Positions 33,046 to 41,283 of a stretch of DNA of 64,000 nt are shown here, in pieces. This DNA comes from Salinibacterium sp. (GTDB lineage: Bacteria > Actinomycetota > Actinomycetes > Actinomycetales > Microbacteriaceae). The stretch lies in assembly GCA_019638845.1 (NCBI GenBank), contig JAHBSZ010000004.1, positions 183,990-247,989 on the forward strand. Reading direction: 5' to 3'. The translations under genes and the position numbers were made by a program. Position 1 is the first letter of the stretch, and every line of letters begins with the position of its first letter. The notes beneath the pieces were generated by a model, which made no database searches, was not told the origin of the DNA, and saw only the letters and a list, made by a program, of their open reading frames with translations.

Positions 33046-33630
33046 TTAGGAGGGGTCGTAGAAGCCCGTGATGCCGAGGAGCCGGGTCTGCTTGTCTGAC
33101 CCGGCGGGCACCTCGACCTCGGGCCCAAAGACGTGCCACTCGCGCAGTTGCTCGGCCTGAGGCACCGCCGACTCCCACAGTGCATCGACCAGAGCATCCG
33201 ACATCCGGAAATCAACGCCGATGAGCTTTGCTATCGCGACGGCCTGAAATGCGCGGTAGTAACTCGTGTGCTCGAAGAACACCGTTAGCGGATAGTCGCC
33301 ATAGCTGAGGTGCACAACGGCATCGAGGTCGATCGTCGCCTGGACCGCGGCAGTGGCAAGGTCATTGAGGCTGTCGTACGAAGCGACAGGGTCGTCCCCG
33401 AGGATGTCACCAGCCCACGCGTCACCGACTTCTTCCATGGTGCGACCGGCGATCACATCGGGAACCCAAGCTTCGTCCTTCGCGTGCAGGGCGAGAATGC
33501 CGCGCAGCGTTGGCACATGGTCACGGCTCCACGCGGCAGGAACAGGCAGGTCGAGCTGTTCAAACGTGATGCGATCGACTACCTCGCGAAGTGCTGCATC
33601 CGCGAGAAGGAACAGGTCTTTTGCTGTCAT
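33046..33630 (-). CDS. MDMPI/DinB-like four-helix protein
   Basis: 194 residues with the N-terminal pattern of the mycothiol-dependent maleylpyruvate isomerase/TIGR03086 group (LPVPAAWSRDHVPTLRGILALHAKDEAWV). The metal-binding His positions of active members are not all evident, so it may bind mycothiol or a metal, or be non-catalytic. First gene of the operon with rpiB (10 bp gap). Minus-strand TAGTTT is 7 nt before ATG 33630, a leaderless start, so the longer frame to 33687 is discarded. Confidence 0.65.
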   Translation of the reverse strand: MTAKDLFLLADAALREVVDRITFEQLDLPVPAAWSRDHVPTLRGILALHAKDEAWVPDVIAGRTMEEVGDAWAGDILGDDPVASYDSLNDLATAAVQATIDLDAVVHLSYGDYPLTVFFEHTSYYRAFQAVAIAKLIGVDFRMSDALVDALWESAVPQAEQLREWHVFGPEVEVPAGSDKQTRLLGITGFYDPS

Positions 33631-33637
33631 GGACGCC

Positions 33638-33643
33638 AAACTA
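33638..33643 (-). promoter_or_regulatory. -10 box (TAGTTT), leaderless MDMPI-rpiB operon
   Basis: TAGTTT, 7-nt spacer and ATG 33630 on the minus strand, with no ribosome-binding site. Confidence 0.45.
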
Positions 33644-33694
33644 GCAGCGGCCTCCCACATCTGGATTTGTTTCACGATCGGGAGCACACTGGGG

Positions 33695-33700
33695 TATGTT
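33695..33700 (+). promoter_or_regulatory. -10 box (TATGTT) for conserved unknown gene
   Basis: TATGTT overlaps the first possible ATG (33696), which therefore cannot be the start if this box is used; a short leader would lead to ATG 33723. Confidence 0.35.
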
Positions 33701-33722
33701 GCTCTCTTCAGCCCCAGACCTC

Positions 33723-34328
33723 ATGCCCACCCTCGCCCGAGGCAAGCACCGCAGTCCGAAACAGGGCGCGTGCTTCATGGAGTTCGCGTCGTATCTCGCC
33801 GGTGAGCGGTGGAGCGATCATCCCTCCTGCACCCACGGCGCCATTGCCGCGCTCGCTCGCGACATCAACGATCTGTCGAGCGATGACGGCCGGGCACGCC
33901 TGACGTCCCTCATTCACCGGGTCGTCGGTCTCACCTCAGACGACCCGGGTTTCGGTATGGCTGTGGCACTGCAGGCCGCCCGCGCTGCCCTCCCGATCGC
34001 GAGCATGGAACGCCAACGAGCCCTCGCGGTCGCGCTACTCTCGTTCGACCCAGAGGTCGGAGCCGCAACTCGTTCAGCTCTCGATCAGTCGCCAGACCTC
34101 GAACGTTGGGCGCGAACCTATCTCGCATCGGCCCGACTGCGACCGCAGCACACCCGTCGCACCGTCGAGTCGATCATTCACACCTCGGTGAGCGGCATAG
34201 CCTTCGCGTGCATCGACGACGCGGATGCCCGGCTCCACTCGCTCCTTCGTGAGGCGATCGAGGCGGCAGAGGACGCGATGAGAACTGCTGCACGGGAGAA
34301 GCTCGCACAGTTCATTCTTGCCCGATAG
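33723..34328 (+). CDS. Conserved actinobacterial protein of unknown function
   Basis: 201 residues, or 210 if ATG 33696 is used. The N-terminal RGKHRSPKQGACFMEFASYLAGERWSDHPSCTHGAIAALARDIND is a dense, highly specific block with one Cys-x-Met/Glu and a SDHPSCTH motif (Cys, two His) that looks like a metal or ligand site. I recall this block in many actinobacteria, always without a function. The remainder is helical and Ala/Arg-rich. No signal peptide or membrane helix. It is divergent from the MDMPI-rpiB operon and upstream of pepN. Confidence 0.75.
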   Translation: MPTLARGKHRSPKQGACFMEFASYLAGERWSDHPSCTHGAIAALARDINDLSSDDGRARLTSLIHRVVGLTSDDPGFGMAVALQAARAALPIASMERQRALAVALLSFDPEVGAATRSALDQSPDLERWARTYLASARLRPQHTRRTVESIIHTSVSGIAFACIDDADARLHSLLREAIEAAEDAMRTAAREKLAQFILAR

Positions 34329-34355
34329 AAGCGGTCTCGAACTGGCTGCTCCAGT

Positions 34356-34361
34356 TAGGCT
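34356..34361 (+). promoter_or_regulatory. Putative pepN -10 box (TAGGCT)
   Basis: TAGGCT about 40 nt before the pepN GTG leaves a short leader carrying AAAGGAG. Confidence 0.4.
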
Positions 34362-34400
34362 TGGTGGTCGGACACGATCCGTCAAGCAAAGGAGCACGCG

Positions 34401-36941
34401 GTGCCAGGAGAGAACCTCACGAGAGTCGAAGCACAGGAGCGAAAGGCGCTCGTGGATGTCACGAGCTACGAGATCGCCCTCGACCTCACTACGGGGCCGG
34501 AGACCTTCGGAACCGCTACCGTGGTCCGCTTCTCGGCAAAGGAAGGGTCGTCGACCTTCATCGACGCGATCACCGCCGCAGTTCACTCCGTCACCCTGAA
34601 CGGCACAGCGCTCGACGTTGCCACCGTCAGCGACGGGGTGCGCATCCAGCTCACCGATCTCGCCGCCGACAACGTGCTCGAAGTCGTCGCGGATGCCGCG
34701 TACACGAACACGGGCGAAGGCCTGCACCGCTTCGTCGACCCCGTAGACGACGAGGTGTATCTCTACTCACAGTTCGAGGTTCCCGACAGCCGCCGCGTCT
34801 TCGCGGTGTTCGAGCAGCCTGACCTGAAGGCGACCTTCCAGTTCACCGTCACCGCTCCGGCTGCCTGGGCAGTGGTCAGCAACTCCCCCACCCCGTCACC
34901 GGCAATCTCTGGCGACTCAGCGACCTGGACCTTCACCCCCACCCCGATCCTGTCGAGCTACGTCACGGCGATCGTCGCCGGTCCCTACGTAGCGGTGACC
35001 GACGAGCTCACCTCGAGTGACGGCCGAACTATTCCGCTCGGCATTTACGCGCGGAAGTCGCTGAGCCAGTACCTGGACTCCGACTACATCTTCGAGAAGA
35101 CCAAGCAGGGCTTCGAGTTCTACGAGAAGCAGTTCGACTACGCCTACCCCTTCGAGAAGTATGACCAGCTTTTCGTGCCCGAATTCAATGCTGGCGCCAT
35201 GGAGAATGCCGGCGCGATCACGTTCACCGAGAGCTACGTGTTCCGGTCGAAGGTCACGGATGCCATCAAGGAACGTCGTGTCGTCACGATCCTGCACGAG
35301 CTCGCGCATATGTGGTTCGGCGACCTCGTGACCATGAAGTGGTGGAACGACCTCTGGCTCAACGAGAGTTTTGCGGAGTGGGCATCCACTCTCGCCACCG
35401 CCGAAGCCACCGAGTGGAATGAGGCCTGGACCACCTTCCAAGCGATGGAGAAGAGCTGGGCCTATCGCCAGGACCAGCTCCCCTCCACCCACCCCGTGGT
35501 CGCCACCATCAACGACCTCGAAGACGTGCAAGTCAACTTCGACGGGATCACGTACGCGAAGGGCGGCTCGGTCATCAAGCAGCTCGTCGCATGGGTTGGT
35601 CTGCCCGAATTCATGCACGGCGTGGGCGCGTACTTCAAGAAGCACGCGTTCGGCAACACCGAGCTCTCCGACCTGCTGGCCGAGCTCGAGAAGACAAGCG
35701 GACGCGAGCTGGGAACGTGGAGCAAGCTGTGGCTCGAAACCGCGGGCGTCAACACACTGCGCCCCCTGATCGAGACCACCGACGACGGCACGATCACGTC
35801 ATTCGTCGTCCAGCAAGAGGCAGCCGCCGACTACCCGACGATCCGCCCGCACCGTCTCGCTATCGGGTTCTACAACCTGCGTAGCGGAAAACTCATGCGC
35901 GACCACCGAGTGGAGATCGACGTCGACGGCGTCTCCACCGACGTACCGCAACTTGTCGGTTTGGGTCGCCCAGACCTCGTCCTCGTGAACGACGAGGACT
36001 TGGCCTACGCGAAGATTCGCCTCGACGAGAAGTCGCTCAGTGTGGCGATGGAGCACCTCGAGGACATTGACGACCCGCTGGCACGCTCGATCGTGTGGGG
36101 AGCCGCGTGGGACGCGACGCGCGACGCCGAGACCTCGCCGTCCGACTACGTGCAGCTCGTGCTGAACAACATCGCGGCGGAGACCGAGTCCACGACGATC
36201 CGCACGACCCTCTCCCAGCTGACGCAGGTGGCTCGCTACTACGTGACGCCCTCCCGCCGTGACGAGACCATCGAGCTCGTCGGCGACGGGTTGTGGCTAC
36301 TCGCGAAGGAAGCGCACTCCGGGTCGGATGCACAATTCCAGTTCGCCAAGTTCTTCGCGAATATCGCGTCGACTCCCGACCACGTGACCACTCTGCGCGG
36401 TCTGCTCGACGGCTCCGTAGTACTCGACGGGCTCGAGATCGACACCGACCTGCGATGGGAGATCCTCGAGGGGCTCGTGCTCAACGGAGCTGCGGATGCG
36501 GCCGAGGTCGACAGCGAACTCGCGGGCGACAACACCTCGAACGGCGCGCAGGCCGCCGCACGCGCCCACGCAACCTTCCCTACCGCCGCGGGAAAGCGTG
36601 CGGCCTTCGACTCACTCGTCGTGAACGACAGCCTGCCAAACGCAATCGTGCGCATGGTGACGATGGGCTACCAGCACGTGAACGACCCCTCGGTTCTCGA
36701 AGGACTCGTCGAGCCGTACTTCGCGATGCTGAACGACATCTGGGCGAACCGGTCGTACAAGATCGCGGAGTACGTCGTGCTCGGTCTCTATCCGGCCCCG
36801 CTGGCCTCACAAGAACTCGTGGATGCGACCAACGCCTGGCTTGCCGCCAACCCGGACATCCCAGCTCTGCGCAGGCTCGTGATCGAGAACCTCGCGGGCG
36901 TCGAACGCGCACTCAAGGCACAGGAGCGCGATCGCGCCTGA
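34401..36941 (+). CDS. pepN: Aminopeptidase N (M1 family)
   Basis: 846-residue zinc aminopeptidase removing N-terminal residues from peptides in the cytoplasm. Exopeptidase motif GAMEN lies upstream of the zinc site HELAH (299-303), with the third ligand Glu322 in NESFAEW. The C-terminal ERAP1-like helical domain (about 520-840) is complete, and the length is normal for actinobacterial PepN. GTG start with AAAGGAG 8 nt upstream. The first residues PGENLTRVEAQERK are typical of actinobacterial members. Confidence 0.96.
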   Translation: MPGENLTRVEAQERKALVDVTSYEIALDLTTGPETFGTATVVRFSAKEGSSTFIDAITAAVHSVTLNGTALDVATVSDGVRIQLTDLAADNVLEVVADAAYTNTGEGLHRFVDPVDDEVYLYSQFEVPDSRRVFAVFEQPDLKATFQFTVTAPAAWAVVSNSPTPSPAISGDSATWTFTPTPILSSYVTAIVAGPYVAVTDELTSSDGRTIPLGIYARKSLSQYLDSDYIFEKTKQGFEFYEKQFDYAYPFEKYDQLFVPEFNAGAMENAGAITFTESYVFRSKVTDAIKERRVVTILHELAHMWFGDLVTMKWWNDLWLNESFAEWASTLATAEATEWNEAWTTFQAMEKSWAYRQDQLPSTHPVVATINDLEDVQVNFDGITYAKGGSVIKQLVAWVGLPEFMHGVGAYFKKHAFGNTELSDLLAELEKTSGRELGTWSKLWLETAGVNTLRPLIETTDDGTITSFVVQQEAAADYPTIRPHRLAIGFYNLRSGKLMRDHRVEIDVDGVSTDVPQLVGLGRPDLVLVNDEDLAYAKIRLDEKSLSVAMEHLEDIDDPLARSIVWGAAWDATRDAETSPSDYVQLVLNNIAAETESTTIRTTLSQLTQVARYYVTPSRRDETIELVGDGLWLLAKEAHSGSDAQFQFAKFFANIASTPDHVTTLRGLLDGSVVLDGLEIDTDLRWEILEGLVLNGAADAAEVDSELAGDNTSNGAQAAARAHATFPTAAGKRAAFDSLVVNDSLPNAIVRMVTMGYQHVNDPSVLEGLVEPYFAMLNDIWANRSYKIAEYVVLGLYPAPLASQELVDATNAWLAANPDIPALRRLVIENLAGVERALKAQERDRA

Positions 36942-36981
36942 TCGTGTGGGGAGCGTCCGAGCGATGTTCAGGCGCTCCCCC

Positions 36982-36987
36982 TAGTCT
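36982..36987 (+). promoter_or_regulatory. -10 box (TAGTCT), leaderless mscS
   Basis: TAGTCT, a 6-nt spacer and ATG 36994, with no ribosome-binding site. Confidence 0.45.
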
Positions 36988-36993
36988 TTTCTC

Positions 36994-37962
36994 ATGGACT
37001 GGGACACGATCTGGGTAGACCTGCAAAGCTTCGACGCGGACTGGCACCTTTTCACAGTCCTCTTCGTGCTCGTCGGCGCGTTCATCCTGCGCGCGATACT
37101 GCTGTTCATCATCCGGCGCGTGGTGAGCCGCATCGTCAACGGTGCCAAGCGGAAGCAGAACTTCGAAGACACGCAAGCGTTGCTGATGTCCCCGCTTGCG
37201 GCCGTGCGAATCGTGCAGCGCACGAAAACTCTCGGCAGCGTCTTCGGCAACATCGTGACTGCGGTCATCGTCATCATCGCCGTGCTGATCTTGTTCGTCG
37301 ACATCATGCCGGGCGCGACCGGAGCTTTCGCCCTCATCACCGCCGCGTTCGGTGCAAGTTTGGGGTTCGGTGCGCAGCACGTCATCAAGGACGTGCTGAG
37401 CGGCCTGTTCATGGTTGCCGAAGACCAGCTCGGAGTCGGAGATGTCGTCGATCTCGGGCCAGCCACCGGCGTGGTCGAAGGCGTGGGCATCCGGACTACC
37501 CAAGTTCGCGATGTCAACGGAACACTGTGGTTCGTGCGCAACGGTGAAATTCTGCGAGTCGGCAACATGTCGCAAGGTTGGGCCCGGGTCATCGTTGATC
37601 TCGCTGTACCCTACGACGCTGATCTCGACACCGTACAGTCGACGATATTGGAGACCGCAATGAGTTTGGCCGGCACCGCAAAGTGGGCCAGTCGAATTCT
37701 TGAGAAGCCCGAAATTTGGGGAATCGAGTCGATCTCGGGCGAAGCGATCGTGCTGCGGCTCGTGGTCAAGACCGCGTCCGTGGCAAAAGACGATGTTGCT
37801 CGAGAGCTTCGCGCCCGTCTCAAGGGCGCTCTCGACGACATCGGTGTCAAGTTGCCTTCCTTGAACTCGATCATCCTCACCGGGGCCGATGGCGCTACCA
37901 GCGTTCGTGGGGCCCGCCCACCGAAGACCAGGCCGGTCGCCGTACAGAAGGCACACGAGTGA
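36994..37962 (+). CDS. MscS family mechanosensitive ion channel
   Basis: 322 residues with three membrane helices (about 20-42, 80-105, 110-130). The pore helix GAFALITAAFGASLGFGAQHVIKDVLSG and the following beta domain FMVAEDQLGVGDVVDLG are the MscS signature. It opens under membrane tension to release solutes on osmotic downshift. The C-terminal domain ends in a basic tail (ARPPKTRPVAVQKAHE). The stop overlaps the glbO GTG by 4 nt, so the channel and the haemoglobin are translationally coupled. Confidence 0.92.
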   Translation: MDWDTIWVDLQSFDADWHLFTVLFVLVGAFILRAILLFIIRRVVSRIVNGAKRKQNFEDTQALLMSPLAAVRIVQRTKTLGSVFGNIVTAVIVIIAVLILFVDIMPGATGAFALITAAFGASLGFGAQHVIKDVLSGLFMVAEDQLGVGDVVDLGPATGVVEGVGIRTTQVRDVNGTLWFVRNGEILRVGNMSQGWARVIVDLAVPYDADLDTVQSTILETAMSLAGTAKWASRILEKPEIWGIESISGEAIVLRLVVKTASVAKDDVARELRARLKGALDDIGVKLPSLNSIILTGADGATSVRGARPPKTRPVAVQKAHE

Positions 37963-38402
37963 GTAACGCACACGAACCGAATCCCGTCACGCTCCGTTTG
38001 AGCGCTCAGGGTGAAGCGGTACAGGGCAACTTCTGGGAACAGGTCGGCGGACGCAAGACGTTCGAGAAGCTCGTGCGGGCGTTCTATGCGGGAATCGCCA
38101 CCGATGAGGTGCTGCTGCCGATGTACCCGGAGCAACCCGATCTTGAAGGCGCGATCCAGCGATTGACCGGATTCCTCGAGCAGTACTGGGGCGGACCAAC
38201 TACCTACAGCGAGGAGCGCGGCCACCCGAGACTGCGGATGCGCCACGCGGCCTTCAAGGTGAACCCCGACGCGCGGGATCGTTGGCTCGCCCACATGCGC
38301 GCCGCGCTCGACACCCTCGCCCTGCCGCCGCTGCAGGACGCGACGCTGTGGGCGTACCTCGATCGTGCCGCCCACGCCATGGTCAACACCTTCGACGAGT
38401 AG
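37959..38402 (+). CDS. glbO: Group II truncated haemoglobin (GlbO type)
   Basis: 147-residue 2/2 globin. FWEQVGGRKTFEKLVRAFYAGIATDEVLLPMYPEQ covers helices A-C with the B10/CD region; HPRLRMRHAAFKVNPDARDRWLAHM includes the proximal His (F8) and the conserved Trp at G8. Binds O2 and may detoxify NO or peroxide. GTG at 37959 overlaps the mscS stop (GTGA). The 12-residue N-terminal extension SNAHEPNPVTLRL is short. Confidence 0.93.
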   Translation: MSNAHEPNPVTLRLSAQGEAVQGNFWEQVGGRKTFEKLVRAFYAGIATDEVLLPMYPEQPDLEGAIQRLTGFLEQYWGGPTTYSEERGHPRLRMRHAAFKVNPDARDRWLAHMRAALDTLALPPLQDATLWAYLDRAAHAMVNTFDE

Positions 38403-38405
38403 GTC

Positions 38406-38726
38406 TCACCGTAGGTATTGCGCCATCCTTCGCTCAAGGATGGCGATCAGTTCGGGTTGCATGAACTCGTAGTTGTCAGGGATGTCGAGACACACGACTC
38501 GCGTACCCGCGAGAAGCCGACCGAACCGGCGGTTGAGGGCGCTGCGGTGTCGCTTCTCCATCACGACGATCAGGTCGGCCCAGCGCACTTGGTCGCGATC
38601 GAGTTGAACGTCGGCGTCGGGCGCGAGCCCCGCCGAATCTGTTTCGATCCCCGGATGCCCGGAGAATACCAGCTCAGCGGTGGGACTCCGCAGGCGGTTC
38701 CGACTGCAAACGAAGAGCACATTCAC
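38406..38726 (-). CDS. Low-molecular-weight protein tyrosine phosphatase-like protein
   Basis: 106 residues. The P-loop CSRNRLRS (Cys7 to Arg13-Ser14, CX5RS) opens the protein, and LDIPDNY near residue 83 supplies the candidate general-acid Asp. It is about 40 residues shorter than classical LMW-PTPs, as in a small bacterial subgroup that lacks the middle helices. It may act on phosphotyrosine or another small phosphate; activity is unproven. GTG start. Convergent with glbO, 3 bp apart. Confidence 0.82.
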   Translation of the reverse strand: MNVLFVCSRNRLRSPTAELVFSGHPGIETDSAGLAPDADVQLDRDQVRWADLIVVMEKRHRSALNRRFGRLLAGTRVVCLDIPDNYEFMQPELIAILERRMAQYLR

Positions 38727-38760
38727 GGGCCAAGTCTGCCCGAAGAGCTCCGGCTGCTGC

Positions 38761-38837
38761 GTGCGCGGGAGTTGCGGGCATGCGCGGCAGAAGTCTTCTC
38801 CCGCGGATGGCTACAACTCCCGCGGGAACGCGCGCAC
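38761..38837. repeat. Intergenic inverted-repeat element, GGGAGTTG arms
   Basis: GTGCGCGGGAGTTG (38761-38774) pairs with CAACTCCC and GCGCAC at 38814-38837 with a bulge on the right. It lies between the LMW-PTP and CitE-like genes, both minus strand, and includes the same GAGTTG/CAACTC string as the other elements, in the opposite orientation. Confidence 0.5.
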
Positions 38838-38849
38838 TTCCCCTCGCGG

Positions 38850-39653
38850 CTAACGCGCTCGGGAGAGCACAGTTCGCGCGTGCGCGAGCATCGGCTCGTC
38901 GATCATGCGACCGCGAAAAGCGAAGACCCCACGCTCGCCCTCGGCGGCGGCCAAGACGTCACGCGCGAAATCAAGCTCGTCGACGGTCGGCGCATACGCC
39001 GCACGGATCGTCGCCACCTGGTTGGGATGGATGCACGCGGTAGCCGTGAAACCTACTGCCGCGGCATCCGTGGCCTCAGCGGAAAGGCCGTCGAGGTCGG
39101 GGATGTCGAGAAACACGGAGTCGATCGCGGCTTTGCCGTGCGCGCCGGCCGCGAGCAGCACACTCGACCTGGCCTGTGCAGCAACACCCCGATACCGACC
39201 ATCGGCGCTTCGGCTCGAGCTGCCCCCGAGGGATGCGACGAGGTCCTCGGCACCCCACATGAGCCCGACGACGCACCTGACCGCTGCGATCGCGGGAGCG
39301 TTGACGATTCCCGCGGCTGTCTCACAGAGCGCGATGACCTCGTAGTCTTCGAGCCGGTCGAGGTCGCGCACCCCTGCGGTCTTGGCGAGCATGACGTAGC
39401 GGTAATCAGTGCTGTCGATTGCCTCGAGATCGAGCTCGTGATCGTCGGTTCCGGCGTGATTGATCCGAACAATGGTCCGGTCGGGATCCGCTGGATGCCT
39501 CAGCATCGTCTCGCGCGCGGCGACTTTGTCGCGTGGCGCCACCGCGTCCTCGAGGTCGAGGATGACGGCATCCGCTCGCTCTGCCGCCTTGGCGTACCGC
39601 TCCGGCCGGTCGGCGGGACAGAACAGCAGCGCCGGCCCCAGGTCGAACGTCAC
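38850..39653 (-). CDS. CitE-like acyl-CoA lyase (HpcH/HpaI aldolase family)
   Basis: 267-residue TIM-barrel lyase: LLFCPADRPERYAKA, ILDLEDAVAPRDK (metal-binding Glu-Asp), RTIVRINHAG, ALCETAAGIVNA and GAEDLVASLG are the family blocks. It cleaves beta-hydroxyacyl-CoA esters with Mg2+. The order citE-maoC-acd-accA-accD equals Rv2498c-Rv2502c of M. tuberculosis, where Rv2498c has been shown to be a beta-hydroxyacyl-CoA lyase in leucine and itaconate breakdown. GTG start overlaps the maoC stop (GTGA). Last gene of the operon; probably the HMG-CoA cleaving step. Confidence 0.87.
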   Translation of the reverse strand: MTFDLGPALLFCPADRPERYAKAAERADAVILDLEDAVAPRDKVAARETMLRHPADPDRTIVRINHAGTDDHELDLEAIDSTDYRYVMLAKTAGVRDLDRLEDYEVIALCETAAGIVNAPAIAAVRCVVGLMWGAEDLVASLGGSSSRSADGRYRGVAAQARSSVLLAAGAHGKAAIDSVFLDIPDLDGLSAEATDAAAVGFTATACIHPNQVATIRAAYAPTVDELDFARDVLAAAEGERGVFAFRGRMIDEPMLAHARTVLSRAR

Positions 39654-40123
39654 GGCCGCTTCCCCTCACACCACACCATAACGGAGCGGGTCGCGACCCC
39701 AACCACGACGCCGTCCTGATTCTTGCCCGTGTGCCTGAGGGTGACGATCCCCTGCCCTGGCCGTGACTCCGACAACCGCTTCTCGACGACCTCGGTCTCG
39801 GTGTACAGGGTGTCACCGTGAAAGAGCGGGTGCGGGAACCTGACGTCGGTGAAGCCCAAATTGCCGACGATCGTGCCTTGCGTGAGCTGCGCAACGGAGC
39901 TTCCGACCATCGTCGAGAGGGTGAGCATGGAGTTGACGAGACGCTGGCCGAACGGCTGGGTCTCCGCCCACGCAGCGTCGAGGTGCAACGCCTGCGTGTT
40001 CATCGTGAGCGTAGTGAAGAGCACGTTGTCAGACTCCGTCAGGGTCCGGCCCGGTCGGTGCAGGTAGCGCACGCCGGGCTCGAGTTCTTCAAAGTACAGC
40101 CCGCGCTGTTCGACATCGCGCAT
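39650..40123 (-). CDS. MaoC family dehydratase/hydratase
   Basis: 157-residue hot-dog fold protein with the (R)-hydratase type pattern: YLHRPGRTLTESDNVLFTTLTMNTQALHLDAAWA includes the catalytic Asp and His region, and FGQRLVNSMLTLSTMVG follows. Likely hydrates a 2-enoyl-CoA such as 3-methylglutaconyl-CoA in the leucine pathway (inference from operon). ATG overlaps the acyl-CoA dehydrogenase stop by one base (TGATG) and its own stop overlaps the lyase start. Confidence 0.87.
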   Translation of the reverse strand: MRDVEQRGLYFEELEPGVRYLHRPGRTLTESDNVLFTTLTMNTQALHLDAAWAETQPFGQRLVNSMLTLSTMVGSSVAQLTQGTIVGNLGFTDVRFPHPLFHGDTLYTETEVVEKRLSESRPGQGIVTLRHTGKNQDGVVVGVATRSVMVWCEGKRP

Positions 40124-41283
40124 CAGAAGCCCAGCTCCCGGGAGATGACCATGAGCTGCACTTCGGTGGTTCCCTCACCGATCTCGAGAATCTTCGAGTC
40201 TCGATAGTGCCGGGCAACCGGGTTTTCGTTGAGAAACCCGTAGCCGCCGAAGATCTGGGTTGCGTCCCGTGCGTTGTCCATTGCCGCCTCACTACTGATC
40301 ATCTTCGCCAGACTCGCCTCAAGTTTGAACGGCTGACCCGCCACCAGCTTGTGAGCAGCGTCGTAAGTCGCGAGTCGTGCGGAGTGCACGCGCGCCTGCA
40401 TCCGGGCGATCTTGAAAGCGATGTGCTGGTTCGACCCGATCGCCCGCCCGAACACGTTGCGCGACTTCGCGTAGCGCATTGCCTCTTCGAGGCAGCCCTG
40501 TGCTGCCCCCGTGCAGAGCGCGGAGAACGCCACGCGGCCCTCGTCGAGGCTTTCGAGGAAGTTGGCATACCCGCGGCCACGCTCACCCAAGATGTTCGCC
40601 TCCGGTACGTGCACATCGACGAACGTCAGAGGATGCGTGTCTGAGGTGTGCCAGCCGACCTTGTCATAGCTCGGCTCTACGGTGAAGCCGGAGGTACCAC
40701 TCGGCACCAGAATCGCCGTGAGCTCTGGCGCCCCGTTGTCGCGGCGGCCAGTGACGGCCGTGACGGTGACCAGTCGCGTGATCTTCGACCCGGAGTTGGT
40801 GATGAACTGCTTGGTGCCGTTGATTACCCACTCGCCATCGATGAGCTCGGCGGTGGTTTTGGTGCCTCCGGCGTCCGACCCCGCGTCCGCTTCGGTGAGC
40901 CCGAAGCCAGCCAGTGCCTTGCCCTGCGCGAGCATTGGAAGCCACTCCTGCTTCTGTGCTTCGGTACCCGCCTTGAGCACGGGCATTGCGCCGAGACCGA
41001 CACCGGCCTCGAGGGTGACACCGATGGACTGGTCGACCCGGCTGAGCTCCTCGATAGCAATGCAGAAGTCGACGTAGGTGCGACCCTGCCCGCCGTACTC
41101 CTTCGGGAAGGGCAGCCCGAACAGACCCATCTCCCCCATCGTCGCGATGATGTCATAGGGCAGTTCACGTTTCGTGTCGTACTCGTAGGCAGCGGGAGCG
41201 ACGACGGTATCGGCGAACTCGCGCACCTCCTTGCGCAGTTTCTCCTGGAAGTCGGTGACTTCGAGATCGAGGGTCATGGTCAT
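40123..41283 (-). CDS. Acyl-CoA dehydrogenase (isovaleryl-CoA type by context)
   Basis: 386-residue flavoenzyme oxidising an acyl-CoA to the 2-enoyl-CoA and passing electrons to [22 protein letters not shown] is the FAD/substrate loop; the C-terminal IGEGTTEVQ carries the Glu of the MCAD-type base position. Placed between carboxylase and MaoC genes, isovaleryl-CoA or a related branched substrate is likely (FadE19-like). ATGA overlap with the upstream carboxylase alpha gene. Confidence 0.9.
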   Translation of the reverse strand: MTMTLDLEVTDFQEKLRKEVREFADTVVAPAAYEYDTKRELPYDIIATMGEMGLFGLPFPKEYGGQGRTYVDFCIAIEELSRVDQSIGVTLEAGVGLGAMPVLKAGTEAQKQEWLPMLAQGKALAGFGLTEADAGSDAGGTKTTAELIDGEWVINGTKQFITNSGSKITRLVTVTAVTGRRDNGAPELTAILVPSGTSGFTVEPSYDKVGWHTSDTHPLTFVDVHVPEANILGERGRGYANFLESLDEGRVAFSALCTGAAQGCLEEAMRYAKSRNVFGRAIGSNQHIAFKIARMQARVHSARLATYDAAHKLVAGQPFKLEASLAKMISSEAAMDNARDATQIFGGYGFLNENPVARHYRDSKILEIGEGTTEVQLMVISRELGF

